Shown here in pieces: positions 52,432 to 60,739 of a stretch of DNA of 64,000 bases (positions are counted from its first letter, which is position 1; each line of letters starts with the position of its first letter). The notes under the pieces were generated by a model. That model was not told where the DNA came from, made no database searches, and saw only the letters and a list, made by a program, of their open reading frames with translations. This DNA is from Chitinophagales bacterium. Lineage in GTDB: Bacteria; Bacteroidota; Bacteroidia; Chitinophagales; LD1. A program made the position numbers and the translations under genes. The stretch covers positions 186,001 through 250,000 of the forward strand of contig JAHCHW010000005.1 in the NCBI GenBank assembly GCA_026129525.1, written 5' to 3'.

Positions 52432-53550
52432 ATGAAAGAAATTAAATCCACCTCACTCAATCAGAAAGCATGGAAGCGTTTAAAGCGTAACAAGAGCGCC
52501 ATGTTCGGCTTAGGCGTAATTATTTTTTCGGTAGTGCTGGCATTGCTGGCGTATGTTGTTTCTCCCGATAACTCCCCCTCGGGCAACGAACAAATATTGC
52601 AGTTGGAAACACACCCTCCCGGTTATTCAATTCAAGTTTTTAAAAAACCAAAACACGGTTTTACCTCAACCGGAGTATTAGAAGGAATAAAAAGCGGCTT
52701 TGCAAAAAATTACGAGCCGGTTCCTGTGCTTGATTATCGTTTCGGAAAAGATTCGCTGCATTATACCGAATACCGCGGCAGAGTGTTTAAGCCTGAACCC
52801 AAAACGCTTTCACTTACCGAACTGAAAGGAAAGACAGAAAGAGAGTTGTTCGAGAAAAAAACTTTTTTGCTGGGCACCGATAAATTCGGCAGAGATATTC
52901 TTTCGCGCCTCATCATTGGTGTGCGGGTTTCGCTGTCGGTAGGTTTGGTGGCGGTTATTATTTCGCTTTTTATAGGAATAGCATTGGGCGCCTTAGCCGG
53001 CTACTTTAAAGGCTGGGTGGACGACAGCATTATGTGGCTCATTAATGTTTTCTGGAGCATTCCAACGCTGCTGTTGGCAATGGGCTTATATGTAAGTGCC
53101 GTAAATTTTTTTGACGATAAGCTCACGCTCATTTTTGTGGCGGTAGGCATTACCATGTGGGTAGAAACAGCGCGTATTGTGCGCGGGCAGTTTCTTTCAA
53201 TCCGCGAACTGGAGTATGTAAGTGCCGCAAAAAGTTTAGGCTATAGCGATGTCCGTATTATCTTCCTGCATATTCTGCCTAACATTCTCGGTCCGGTTAT
53301 AGTAGTTGCCTGCGCTAATTTTGCCAACGCCATTTTGGTGGAAAGCGGATTGAGCTATATCGGCTTGGGCATTCAGCCGCCCGCCCCAAGTTGGGGAAGT
53401 ATGCTGAACGAGTACAAAGATTTTATTGATACCAATAAAGCATATCTGGCGCTGTTTCCCGGCTTGGCTATTATGCTGCTGGTGCTGGCATTTAATCTGG
53501 TAGGCAACGGACTGCGCGATGCACTGGATGTGAAAGGACAGTTGGATTAA
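52432..53550 (+). CDS. ABC transporter permease, OppC/DppC type (orphan)
   Basis: A 372-residue inner-membrane permease of the peptide/nickel ABC family. An OppC_N segment (RLKRNKSAMFGLGVIIFSVVLALLAY) starts it, then a ~110-residue periplasmic insertion, then the permease core (about 140-365) with TM helices and the EAA-like loop FLSIRELEYVSAAKSLGYSD. FLLGTDKFGRDILSRLIIGVRVSL is the family hallmark. No OppB, OppA, OppD or OppF gene is in the window. Its partners must lie elsewhere, as happens in Bacteroidota. It is 89 bp from the GH31 gene and about 64 bp before a phosphatase gene. Confidence 0.9.
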   Translation: MKEIKSTSLNQKAWKRLKRNKSAMFGLGVIIFSVVLALLAYVVSPDNSPSGNEQILQLETHPPGYSIQVFKKPKHGFTSTGVLEGIKSGFAKNYEPVPVLDYRFGKDSLHYTEYRGRVFKPEPKTLSLTELKGKTERELFEKKTFLLGTDKFGRDILSRLIIGVRVSLSVGLVAVIISLFIGIALGALAGYFKGWVDDSIMWLINVFWSIPTLLLAMGLYVSAVNFFDDKLTLIFVAVGITMWVETARIVRGQFLSIRELEYVSAAKSLGYSDVRIIFLHILPNILGPVIVVACANFANAILVESGLSYIGLGIQPPAPSWGSMLNEYKDFIDTNKAYLALFPGLAIMLLVLAFNLVGNGLRDALDVKGQLD

Positions 53551-53579
53551 ACGTGTGAATAGTTTAATCGTAGAAGTAG

Positions 53580-53608
53580 TTGTATTTTAGGTATTGTAAA
53601 ATACTTTG
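53580..53608 (+). promoter_or_regulatory. Possible promoter of the GAF-SpoIIE gene
   Basis: TTG (53580-53582), 19 bp of spacer, then TACTTTG (53602-53608), close to the Bacteroidota TTG..TAnnTTTG form. The start ATG 53615 lies right where transcription should begin, so the mRNA may be leaderless. Confidence 0.4.
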
Positions 53609-53614
53609 GCTGCT

Positions 53615-54871
53615 ATGTCAGGTCAACCATTTTCGGAATTAGAATTTTTTAAAAAACGTCTTAGCCAAACCGAAGGTTTGCTGGGAATGAAACAGCAGCA
53701 AATTGATTCGCTGTTGGAAATTACACGTGCGGTAAATAACAATATGCCCATTACCGCATTAGCGCGTATTTACGAAAACATTCTCCGCGCGCAAATGGGT
53801 GTGCAACAGGTTGCGCTCTTTATTCGCGATAAGGATGACTCGTGGGTTTGCATTACATCGTCCGAGTTGTCGCCTGCCATAATTAACTATGACATCAGCA
53901 AGTTTGCTTCCTTCAACTTTACTACTCCCGTAGCCGCTTTGCAGGATAGTGCTTTAGAGGGCTTTGAGTATTTAATTCCCGTACAACACAACAAACATTT
54001 AATTGGTGCGGTGCTCATAGGTTCGTTCGGTAACGATTTACGCGATACCAAAGAAGAGAAACTTAAGTTTATACAAACCATCACCAACATTATAGTGGTG
54101 GCGAACGAGAACAAAAAGTTAATGAAGTCGCAAATTGACCAGTTGGTAATGCAGAAGGAGCTGAAGTTGGCGGCTGATATGCAGAATATGCTGGTGCCTT
54201 CGAACCTGCCGAATAATGAAGTGATTGAAGCCTCGGCATTTTACAAGCCGCATAAAAACATTGGTGGCGACTACTACGATTTTGTGCAGGTATCGGACCA
54301 TGAGTACGCTTTCTGCATCAGCGATATTTCGGGTAAAGGAATACCGGCTGCCATTCTAATGGCAAACTTTCAGGCAAACATGCGTATTCTGCTTACGCGC
54401 AAATATTCGTTACCGCAATTTGTTGATGTGCTGAACGGTAAAGTGTGCGAAATAACCAAGAGCGAAAAATTTATTACCTGCTTTATAGCCATTTACAACA
54501 GTAAAACACGGATGCTTTCGTATGTAAACGCAGGGCATAATCCCTCCATACTCCGCAGCAAGGGCGATATTCATTTGCTTGATAAGGGCTGCACCATTTT
54601 GGGAATGTTCGAAACGCTGCCCTTTATTGCCTTCGATGAAATACCGGTTGAGCCCGGTGCCGTAATTGTAAACTACACCGATGGTTTATCGGAAGCCATG
54701 AATAACGAAGGGAAGTTGTTTGAGTTGGAAGGGTTGATTGATTTTACCAATCAGCACAACACTTTAGCACTTACCGATTTTAATACCAAGCTGATTGACC
54801 GTGTAATTACCTTTAAACAGGATACCGACTTTGACGATGATATTACGCTCCTAAGCCTTCGCTTCAAGTAA
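53615..54871 (+). CDS. GAF-domain SpoIIE-type PP2C serine phosphatase
   Basis: A 418-residue cytoplasmic regulator. The N-terminal coiled helix (about 1-45) leads to a GAF domain (about 55-185: ALARIYENILRAQMGVQQVALF; GAVLIGSFGND), then a coil (MQKELKLAADMQNMLVPS) and a SpoIIE/PP2C phosphatase domain (about 215-415). The metal-binding aspartates are in NIGGDYYDF, CISDISGKG, VNYTDGLSEA and DFDDDITLL. Such phosphatases usually act on anti-sigma-factor antagonists (SpoIIAA-like); no STAS or HPK gene lies nearby. ATG 53615 is chosen over a TTG at 53606. It overlaps the convergent O-antigen ligase gene by 21 bp at the 3' end. Confidence 0.92.
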   Translation: MSGQPFSELEFFKKRLSQTEGLLGMKQQQIDSLLEITRAVNNNMPITALARIYENILRAQMGVQQVALFIRDKDDSWVCITSSELSPAIINYDISKFASFNFTTPVAALQDSALEGFEYLIPVQHNKHLIGAVLIGSFGNDLRDTKEEKLKFIQTITNIIVVANENKKLMKSQIDQLVMQKELKLAADMQNMLVPSNLPNNEVIEASAFYKPHKNIGGDYYDFVQVSDHEYAFCISDISGKGIPAAILMANFQANMRILLTRKYSLPQFVDVLNGKVCEITKSEKFITCFIAIYNSKTRMLSYVNAGHNPSILRSKGDIHLLDKGCTILGMFETLPFIAFDEIPVEPGAVIVNYTDGLSEAMNNEGKLFELEGLIDFTNQHNTLALTDFNTKLIDRVITFKQDTDFDDDITLLSLRFK

Positions 54872-56290
54872 GCGATTGCGAATGTCGTAAGCGGCCAGCA
54901 AGCCAAGGCAGATAAAAAAGAAAGGTCCCACTTTATCCGATTCCAGCAAATCGCTCAACATCAGGTTAACATAAATCATTGCCAGCACAACAAGCAATAC
55001 CATTACCACCCGCTTATCGTTCTCGCTCTTCATCCGTAAATAAATATGCTCGCCATACGCAAAAATTACAATGGTGAACAACGCAAAAACTACCACACCG
55101 GCTACACCTTGTTCTGCCAGCAGCAGTAAAAAATAATTGTGTGCGGTGGAACGCTCGGGGTTATCGCTCACATAGGTTTCAAAACTCGAAACCGTATAGT
55201 GCTTGTAATACGGATAAAAATTACCCGGGCCAAAACCAAACACCGGGCGCTCTTTAAACATTTGCAAAATTGCTACCCAACGATAGACGCGCTCCATGCT
55301 CGAAACATCTTTGCCTTCAAACGTTGAAGAAAGGTGTTCGCCAAACTCATCGTGAATAATGGTTTCTCTGAAATCGGGAGCATAGTCCAAATACTTGTTG
55401 TTGTGCAACAAATAAAAAACCAAACCACATGCTGCCACAAGTGTAAGCACAAGTGCGTGCTTCATCAACCGGTTTTTTACTACCCATACAAACACCGGAA
55501 TAAACAACAAAGCAATGTAGCAGGTACGGGTGTACGAAAAATAAATGGCAGCCACATAAAGCAGCAACGAAAAACTCAGCAAACGGTACGTGAACGTTCC
55601 GCGCTTGTACCACTGCCTTGCCAGCCAGATAAACGGCAAAAAAATAACCACAATAGCCGCGTAGTTTACATGGTTGCGGAAAAAGGGCATCATAGGCTTG
55701 TTGATTTCATCGAACGAAAAACCCATCATGCCATGGCGAATAAGCACCACAATAATTAGTGCGGTAAGCGGAAAGTAAATACACCAAAATGCTTTCTTAA
55801 GGTCTTCTTCAGTTTTAACCACTATTGCCGTTAGTGCGCTAAACGTTGTGATGTACCAAATTTTCGATAAAAACACTTTGAATGAAACAAGGGTATTTAC
55901 CGAAGTAAATGCGGTAGTAAATATCCAGAACAAATGCACCGCTAACCCGAGCATAAGGACGTGCACAAAAAAACCTTTGGGTAGCGATTGCGGATTGCGC
56001 GCTACATGCAACATGGTTATCAGCATTAGTCCAATCATCAGCGGCTCATCGGGCAGGTCGGTGCCGAGCGAAGGCGTAAAATTGAATTCGATTGAAACGG
56101 GAAGCGAAGCCAGCAACAAAAAGTAGAGGAACTTGAAATTGGTGAGCGCAATAAACCCTATCAGTAAAGCAAAAGGAATTAATGCAATGTAATAAGCTTC
56201 GGTTTTAAACGCCAATAATACCGAAACAATGCTTGTTACCCCAAGCAATGCAAAAGCGGCTTTTTGTTCCTTTTGAATTTGTTGTACCAA
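54851..56290 (-). CDS. O-antigen ligase/polymerase family protein
   Basis: A 479-residue inner-membrane protein with about twelve TM helices and a large periplasmic loop (about 290-370: YLDYAPDFRETIIHDEF; ERPVFGFGPGNFYPYYKHY; STAHNYFLLLLAEQGV). This is the Wzy_C/WaaL architecture. It joins or polymerises surface polysaccharide; WaaL versus Wzy cannot be decided. The start is TTG at 56290, immediately after the TAG stop of the Wzz gene; no ATG exists in the first 90 codons. It is last in the wzx-wzz-ligase operon and overlaps the phosphatase gene by 21 bp. Confidence 0.88.
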   Translation of the reverse strand: MVQQIQKEQKAAFALLGVTSIVSVLLAFKTEAYYIALIPFALLIGFIALTNFKFLYFLLLASLPVSIEFNFTPSLGTDLPDEPLMIGLMLITMLHVARNPQSLPKGFFVHVLMLGLAVHLFWIFTTAFTSVNTLVSFKVFLSKIWYITTFSALTAIVVKTEEDLKKAFWCIYFPLTALIIVVLIRHGMMGFSFDEINKPMMPFFRNHVNYAAIVVIFLPFIWLARQWYKRGTFTYRLLSFSLLLYVAAIYFSYTRTCYIALLFIPVFVWVVKNRLMKHALVLTLVAACGLVFYLLHNNKYLDYAPDFRETIIHDEFGEHLSSTFEGKDVSSMERVYRWVAILQMFKERPVFGFGPGNFYPYYKHYTVSSFETYVSDNPERSTAHNYFLLLLAEQGVAGVVVFALFTIVIFAYGEHIYLRMKSENDKRVVMVLLVVLAMIYVNLMLSDLLESDKVGPFFFICLGLLAAYDIRNRLLEAKA

Positions 56291-57238
56291 CTACAGTTGT
56301 TCTTTTATTTCGCGAAACTGCTCAATAAGCAATACGCCCAACACCGATACAAACGCGGTTATAAGCATGGTAACAATTACTACCAGCGAACGAACAGGTT
56401 TTTCGCGTCTGTCGGCAGGGAAAGCCGATTCAACTATAAAGAGCGATGAAGAATTGCTTTTCATGGCTACTTCCATTTGCTCTTTTATGTTCATGCGGTT
56501 GTTGAGTTCCTTGAGCGCATTTTCCTGCTTCTTTAAAATGGCTTTGTAAAGTTGCACAGCTTTAAAATCGTTGCCATTTACAATTACAGACCCATCGGTT
56601 CCGGTTGAAACTTTAATGTTGTATTGCTGCGACATACTCGCAAGTGTATCTACAAAGCCGTTCACTTTCTGCTGCTGCTCTTCAATTTGTCCGGCTATCA
56701 GTTCATATACATCCTGCTTGCTTTGGGCAATATGTTGTTTGTTTAGCTCATCGGTTTTTTCCACTATAGTATTTACCATGTTCGAGGCTAACTGCGGGTC
56801 GGTATCGTAAACAGAAATCTCTACGGCATCGCGCTCTGTTTTAATTGCCTTAAAGTTTTTCTCAAACTTTTTTCTCACTTTGGTTTTCCAGTACTTTGCG
56901 GTGTTGTCAATCTTGTAGTGCTCTACCAGTTTAAATGAGTCAATAATGTACTCAATTACCGGTGCCGAATTGGCAATACTCAGAATACGGTTCACATCAG
57001 CTTTGCCTCCGAAGTAATCAATTTGCCCACCTGAATTTTCGGTGTTAAAAATCATGGAGCGGTCGCTCAGGTATTGGTTGGTAGGATAAAAAGTTGACCA
57101 CGATAGGTAATACTCGTCCATTACAAACACTGAAAAAAGTGCAGCCGCCACACCCGATACCAACGTGAGAACAATGATGGGCTTTTTCCAATTTAAGATG
57201 GTTTTAATAACGGTGATAAGATTAAATTCTTTATCCAT
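56291..57238 (-). CDS. Wzz-type polysaccharide chain-length determinant
   Basis: A 315-residue inner-membrane protein controlling glycan chain length. TM1 is about 20-42 (KPIIVLTLVSGVAAALFSVFV). A long periplasmic coiled-coil part (VYELIAGQIEEQQQKVNGFV; LKKQENALKELNNRMN) follows, then a Pro-rich DRREKPVRS before TM2 (about 285-307). There is no cytoplasmic tyrosine-kinase domain. Its TAG stop abuts the TTG start of the ligase gene with no gap, and the flippase gene is 34 bp upstream. It works with the neighbouring flippase and ligase in O-antigen or capsule assembly. Confidence 0.9.
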   Translation of the reverse strand: MDKEFNLITVIKTILNWKKPIIVLTLVSGVAAALFSVFVMDEYYLSWSTFYPTNQYLSDRSMIFNTENSGGQIDYFGGKADVNRILSIANSAPVIEYIIDSFKLVEHYKIDNTAKYWKTKVRKKFEKNFKAIKTERDAVEISVYDTDPQLASNMVNTIVEKTDELNKQHIAQSKQDVYELIAGQIEEQQQKVNGFVDTLASMSQQYNIKVSTGTDGSVIVNGNDFKAVQLYKAILKKQENALKELNNRMNIKEQMEVAMKSNSSSLFIVESAFPADRREKPVRSLVVIVTMLITAFVSVLGVLLIEQFREIKEQL

Positions 57239-57272
57239 TGTTGTTTTTTAAAGCGCGCAAAGCTAAAATAAT

Positions 57273-58721
57273 TTATGCAGGGGTTTTGGAGCGCAGCACC
57301 CCTGCTAACTCCTTAAGTGGAATGAATTTTAAGGTAAAAGCAACGGCTGATAATGCCGCGCAGGTAAAAACGAAACTCACCATCCGGTTAACCGGTAGTT
57401 TGTGAACTCCGTATGCTATTCCGGCTGAAACGAAAACAAATCCCGCCAATCGCAACAGGTCATTTATTGAGCAGCGCAAATCAAACTTCCGTTGCGCTAC
57501 CAGCACATGGGCAATAGTTGCCGTTGTTTGCGTAACCAAAGTAGCCGTTACCGCACCCATTGCCGCATAGCGAGGAATTAAAAGCAAATTGAGAACAACA
57601 TTCACCAGTACACTTACTATTGCAATGGTATTAAGCGCACGTAAACTGCCGTGCGCGGTTAGCAAGGTGCCAAAAACATACACGCTGCTCATGGGAATAA
57701 AGTTTAACATCAGCCACCCGAAAATGCTGTGCCAGTAGGGAGCCGATGCCGGATAAAGCAACTGCATAATTTCTTCACAGTAAACAAAACACACAACCGA
57801 TATTATCACGCTGCCCGCAAACATCAACTCTGCGCTGAATTTCACCAAGGGTTTTATGCTTTCGTTTTTGCGAATCATACCCGCAAACATGGGCAGCAAT
57901 AAAGTAGCAAACAGATAGCCGAACATGTTTACTGCTTCGAGCAAGCGATAAGAAGCCGCGTAAATACCCGCTTCTAAGGCCCCGTTGGGCAACAGTCGTT
58001 CCAGCATTACCCCGTCAATGCGGTAGTAAATACCCATCAGCAATGCCAACATGGCAAACGGTGCCGACTTCAGCAATATCAGTTTACGGAATTTCCATTT
58101 CCATATTCCGGTAGTAATGGTTGCGTGGCGGGCAACTACGGCAAACGACACTATGCCCGTTACCAAAAGCGCTGCCGTTTGTGCATATGCAAACCAAAAA
58201 ATGTTGAACGAGTTTTTGAAAGCAGGCAAAAACATCAGCAACGAACAGAAGATAATTGTCAGCAACCTGTCAAGCACCGAAATGAATGAATCGGTTTTAA
58301 AAAATTGCAACGCAGCGATATTGGAGCGGAAATAGAGTATGGCTGAAAGCAAAATCTGATTTACCGCCAGTACAAACAGCAACAACATGTGTTCTTCGCT
58401 GAAACCCGTAGCAAGTGCCGTTAGAAAAGTAATGGCAAAATAAATTACGCTCAGCGCGCCCTTCAGCAACATCAGGTTAAGCAGGTATTCGCCCATGCGA
58501 CTGTTATTGCGCGAAACCGCCCGGTTATTAAAATTGTTGATGCCAAAATCGAGTACTATACTAAACAGGTACGAAAAATTGAACACGGCAAAGTAGGTTC
58601 CGTACACCTCCGGTCCAACCTTGTTTTGCACTACACGGTCAACCCCAAAAATCCAGTAGGGTTTTACCAGCAGGTTGGCGACAAGCAGAATAAGAAGGTT
58701 AACGGCAAATTTTTTCCGCAT
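57273..58721 (-). CDS. Wzx-type polysaccharide flippase (MATE/MOP family)
   Basis: A 482-residue inner-membrane flippase of lipid-linked oligosaccharides, with about twelve to fourteen TM helices. The N-terminus (KFAVNLLILLVANLLVKP; GPEVYGTYFAVFNFSYLF) and the central FRKLILLKSAPFAMLALL match the polysaccharide-biosynthesis (PST) group. ATG 58721 (MRKKFAVNLL) is preferred to a TTG at 58736. It heads the operon wzx-wzz-ligase on the minus strand and is divergent from the glycosyltransferase gene (55 bp gap). Confidence 0.9.
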   Translation of the reverse strand: MRKKFAVNLLILLVANLLVKPYWIFGVDRVVQNKVGPEVYGTYFAVFNFSYLFSIVLDFGINNFNNRAVSRNNSRMGEYLLNLMLLKGALSVIYFAITFLTALATGFSEEHMLLLFVLAVNQILLSAILYFRSNIAALQFFKTDSFISVLDRLLTIIFCSLLMFLPAFKNSFNIFWFAYAQTAALLVTGIVSFAVVARHATITTGIWKWKFRKLILLKSAPFAMLALLMGIYYRIDGVMLERLLPNGALEAGIYAASYRLLEAVNMFGYLFATLLLPMFAGMIRKNESIKPLVKFSAELMFAGSVIISVVCFVYCEEIMQLLYPASAPYWHSIFGWLMLNFIPMSSVYVFGTLLTAHGSLRALNTIAIVSVLVNVVLNLLLIPRYAAMGAVTATLVTQTTATIAHVLVAQRKFDLRCSINDLLRLAGFVFVSAGIAYGVHKLPVNRMVSFVFTCAALSAVAFTLKFIPLKELAGVLRSKTPA

Positions 58722-58776
58722 CCGAACAACAGGCAAATAGCCAAATACGAACGCCTAAAAGTAATATTATTGTTGT

Positions 58777-59925
58777 GTGAGCAGGCGAAGAAGCATAGCA
58801 GTAAACACCCGTTTTTTGATTAAAGACAAACTGGAAGGCATTGGCTTGTTTACTGCCGAATCGCTCAGGCGCATAGTGCAGGCTCACCCCGAAGTTGACT
58901 TTTACTTTTTGTTCGACCGCCCTTATAGCAATGAATTTGTATTTGGCAGCAACGTTACTCCTGTAGTGTTGTTTCCGCCTGCCCGCCATCCGTTGTTGTG
59001 GTATTGGTGGTTCGAAATTTCGGTTAGGCGCTGGCTGAATAAACACAAACCCGATTTATTTCTATCTGCCGATGGTTACGCCTGCCTTGGAACAACTGTG
59101 CCGCAAGTGGCAGTAATGCACGATTTATCGTTCGAACACTTTAAAGAGCATGTTCCCTTTTTATCGGCACAGTATTACAAATACTTTATGCCGCGCTTTG
59201 CACATAAAGCAACGCGCATTGCTACGGTAAGCGAATTTTCAAAAAACGATATAGTAAAGCATTATCAAATTGACGCAGCTAAAATTGATGTGGTTTACAA
59301 CGGTGCAAAGGAAGTTTACGAGCCGGTTTCCGATGAGGTAAAGCAGCGGGTAAAATCAAAACTCACGGAGGGTAAAGAATATTTCATTTATGTAGGCTCT
59401 ATTCATCCGCGGAAGAATGTAAAAAACCTGTTGCTGGCTTTCGAGCAGTTTAAACAACAAACAAACTCCGATTTTAAATTACTGATTGTTGGGCGGAAAG
59501 CTTGGCACTTTGGCGAGGTGGAGGAAACGCATGCTAACATGAAATTTCGCAGCGATGTAATTTTTGCGGGGCACGTTCCTCCGCAACAATTAGGCGAAGT
59601 AGTGGCATCTGCTTATGCTATGATATATGTGTCGCTGTTTGAAGGTTTTGGTATTCCCATTATTGAAGCCATGAGTTGCCGGGTGCCGGTAATTACCTCC
59701 AATGTTACTTCCATGCCCGAAGCCGCGGGCGAAGCCGCACTTTTAGTAAACCCTGCTTCGGTTTCCGAGATAACCGGAGCAATGGAAAAACTATATCGCG
59801 ATAAAGAATTGCGAAAGGCTTTGATTGAAAAGGGGAAAGAACAATTGAAAAAATTCGGTTGGAATTTAACAGCAGAAAAACTGTGGCAGTGCTGCGAAAA
59901 GGTTTTAAATAGAATAAGCGACTAA
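58777..59925 (+). CDS. Glycosyltransferase family 4
   Basis: A 382-residue retaining GT-B glycosyltransferase acting in the cytoplasm on surface-polysaccharide precursors. The start is GTG at 58777 (MSRRRSIAVNTRFL); no upstream ATG is available. The C-terminal donor site is complete: YVGSIHPRKNVKNLLLAFE, FAGHVPPQQLGEVV and the E-x7-E motif in EGFGIPIIEAMSC. The N-terminal domain has VMHDLSFEHF. The donor and acceptor sugars are unknown. It is divergent from the wzx-wzz-ligase operon and 24 bp upstream of a DUF2490 gene, with which it may be cotranscribed. Confidence 0.9.
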   Translation: MSRRRSIAVNTRFLIKDKLEGIGLFTAESLRRIVQAHPEVDFYFLFDRPYSNEFVFGSNVTPVVLFPPARHPLLWYWWFEISVRRWLNKHKPDLFLSADGYACLGTTVPQVAVMHDLSFEHFKEHVPFLSAQYYKYFMPRFAHKATRIATVSEFSKNDIVKHYQIDAAKIDVVYNGAKEVYEPVSDEVKQRVKSKLTEGKEYFIYVGSIHPRKNVKNLLLAFEQFKQQTNSDFKLLIVGRKAWHFGEVEETHANMKFRSDVIFAGHVPPQQLGEVVASAYAMIYVSLFEGFGIPIIEAMSCRVPVITSNVTSMPEAAGEAALLVNPASVSEITGAMEKLYRDKELRKALIEKGKEQLKKFGWNLTAEKLWQCCEKVLNRISD

Positions 59926-59949
59926 TATTCGGAATGATTAAAGCAATAG

Positions 59950-60738
59950 ATGCAATATAAGATTGTTACAAAACTGCGAAAGGCTGTTTTAATTGTTTGC
60001 TTATTTGCAATGGTTCATATTGCTAATGCGTTGGAGCCTTTCCAAAACAGGCAAATGTGGATGTGGTTTCAGTTCTCGAAACAATTGCCAAAAAAGTTTA
60101 CGGTTGGCGCTCAATATCAGTTGCGGTTAGGCAGTGATATCTCCAACCTGCCTGCACATAATTTTTATGGCGTGGTGGGCTATCGCATTAATCCGTATTT
60201 ATCTACCCAGTTTACTTATCAGTTTTTTACTTCGCGCAAAAGCGATAATCACACTTTCTTTGTTTCGATTACTGCCCGCTATCGCTACAAAAATTTTACG
60301 TTTCGGTATCGCTCGGCTTACCAGCGGGTGCACGAATATTTTGCTCAGCGCTATGAGCGCGGACACGAGCCTGTAAATGAATGGCGTAACCGTGTAAGCA
60401 TTCAATACCGAATTAACCCTCAGTTTGATGTGTTCATTTTTTGTGAACCGTATTTGAACTTTAATCCCAAGGCAAATGCCAAAGGATTATATGTGAACAA
60501 AATCAGAAACCTGATTGGTGTTGACTGGCATTTTTACCGATATAACACACTTGGGGTGTTCTATATTTTTCAGCCGGAGTTTTTCAGCAAACGTCCGCAG
60601 TTGCAGCATGTAATTGGAACTGTTTACGAATTTGACCTCCCCAAAAAAGTAAAATGGAAAAAGTTTTTTCACCCATACAAGGACAAGAAAAAAGAAAAAG
60701 ATGCTGAGCGCGAAGACAAAGAGCGACCGTTTTTTTAA
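59950..60738 (+). CDS. DUF2490 predicted outer-membrane barrel protein
   Basis: A 262-residue exported protein of the DUF2490 family. A signal peptide spans about 1-28 (LIVCLFAMVHIANALE). Alternating aromatic beta strands typical of a small barrel follow: MWMWFQFSKQLPKKFTVGAQ, HNFYGVVGYRIN, YRYKNFTFRYRSAY, RVSIQYRINPQFDVF, then GVDWHFYRYNTLGVFYIFQ. A charged Lys/Glu/Asp tail (KDKKKEKDAEREDKER) ends it, unusual for a barrel and probably periplasmic. It is cotranscribed with the glycosyltransferase. Its role is unknown; a link to polysaccharide surface display is suggested only by position. Confidence 0.82.
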   Translation: MQYKIVTKLRKAVLIVCLFAMVHIANALEPFQNRQMWMWFQFSKQLPKKFTVGAQYQLRLGSDISNLPAHNFYGVVGYRINPYLSTQFTYQFFTSRKSDNHTFFVSITARYRYKNFTFRYRSAYQRVHEYFAQRYERGHEPVNEWRNRVSIQYRINPQFDVFIFCEPYLNFNPKANAKGLYVNKIRNLIGVDWHFYRYNTLGVFYIFQPEFFSKRPQLQHVIGTVYEFDLPKKVKWKKFFHPYKDKKKEKDAEREDKERPFF

Positions 60739-60739
60739 C

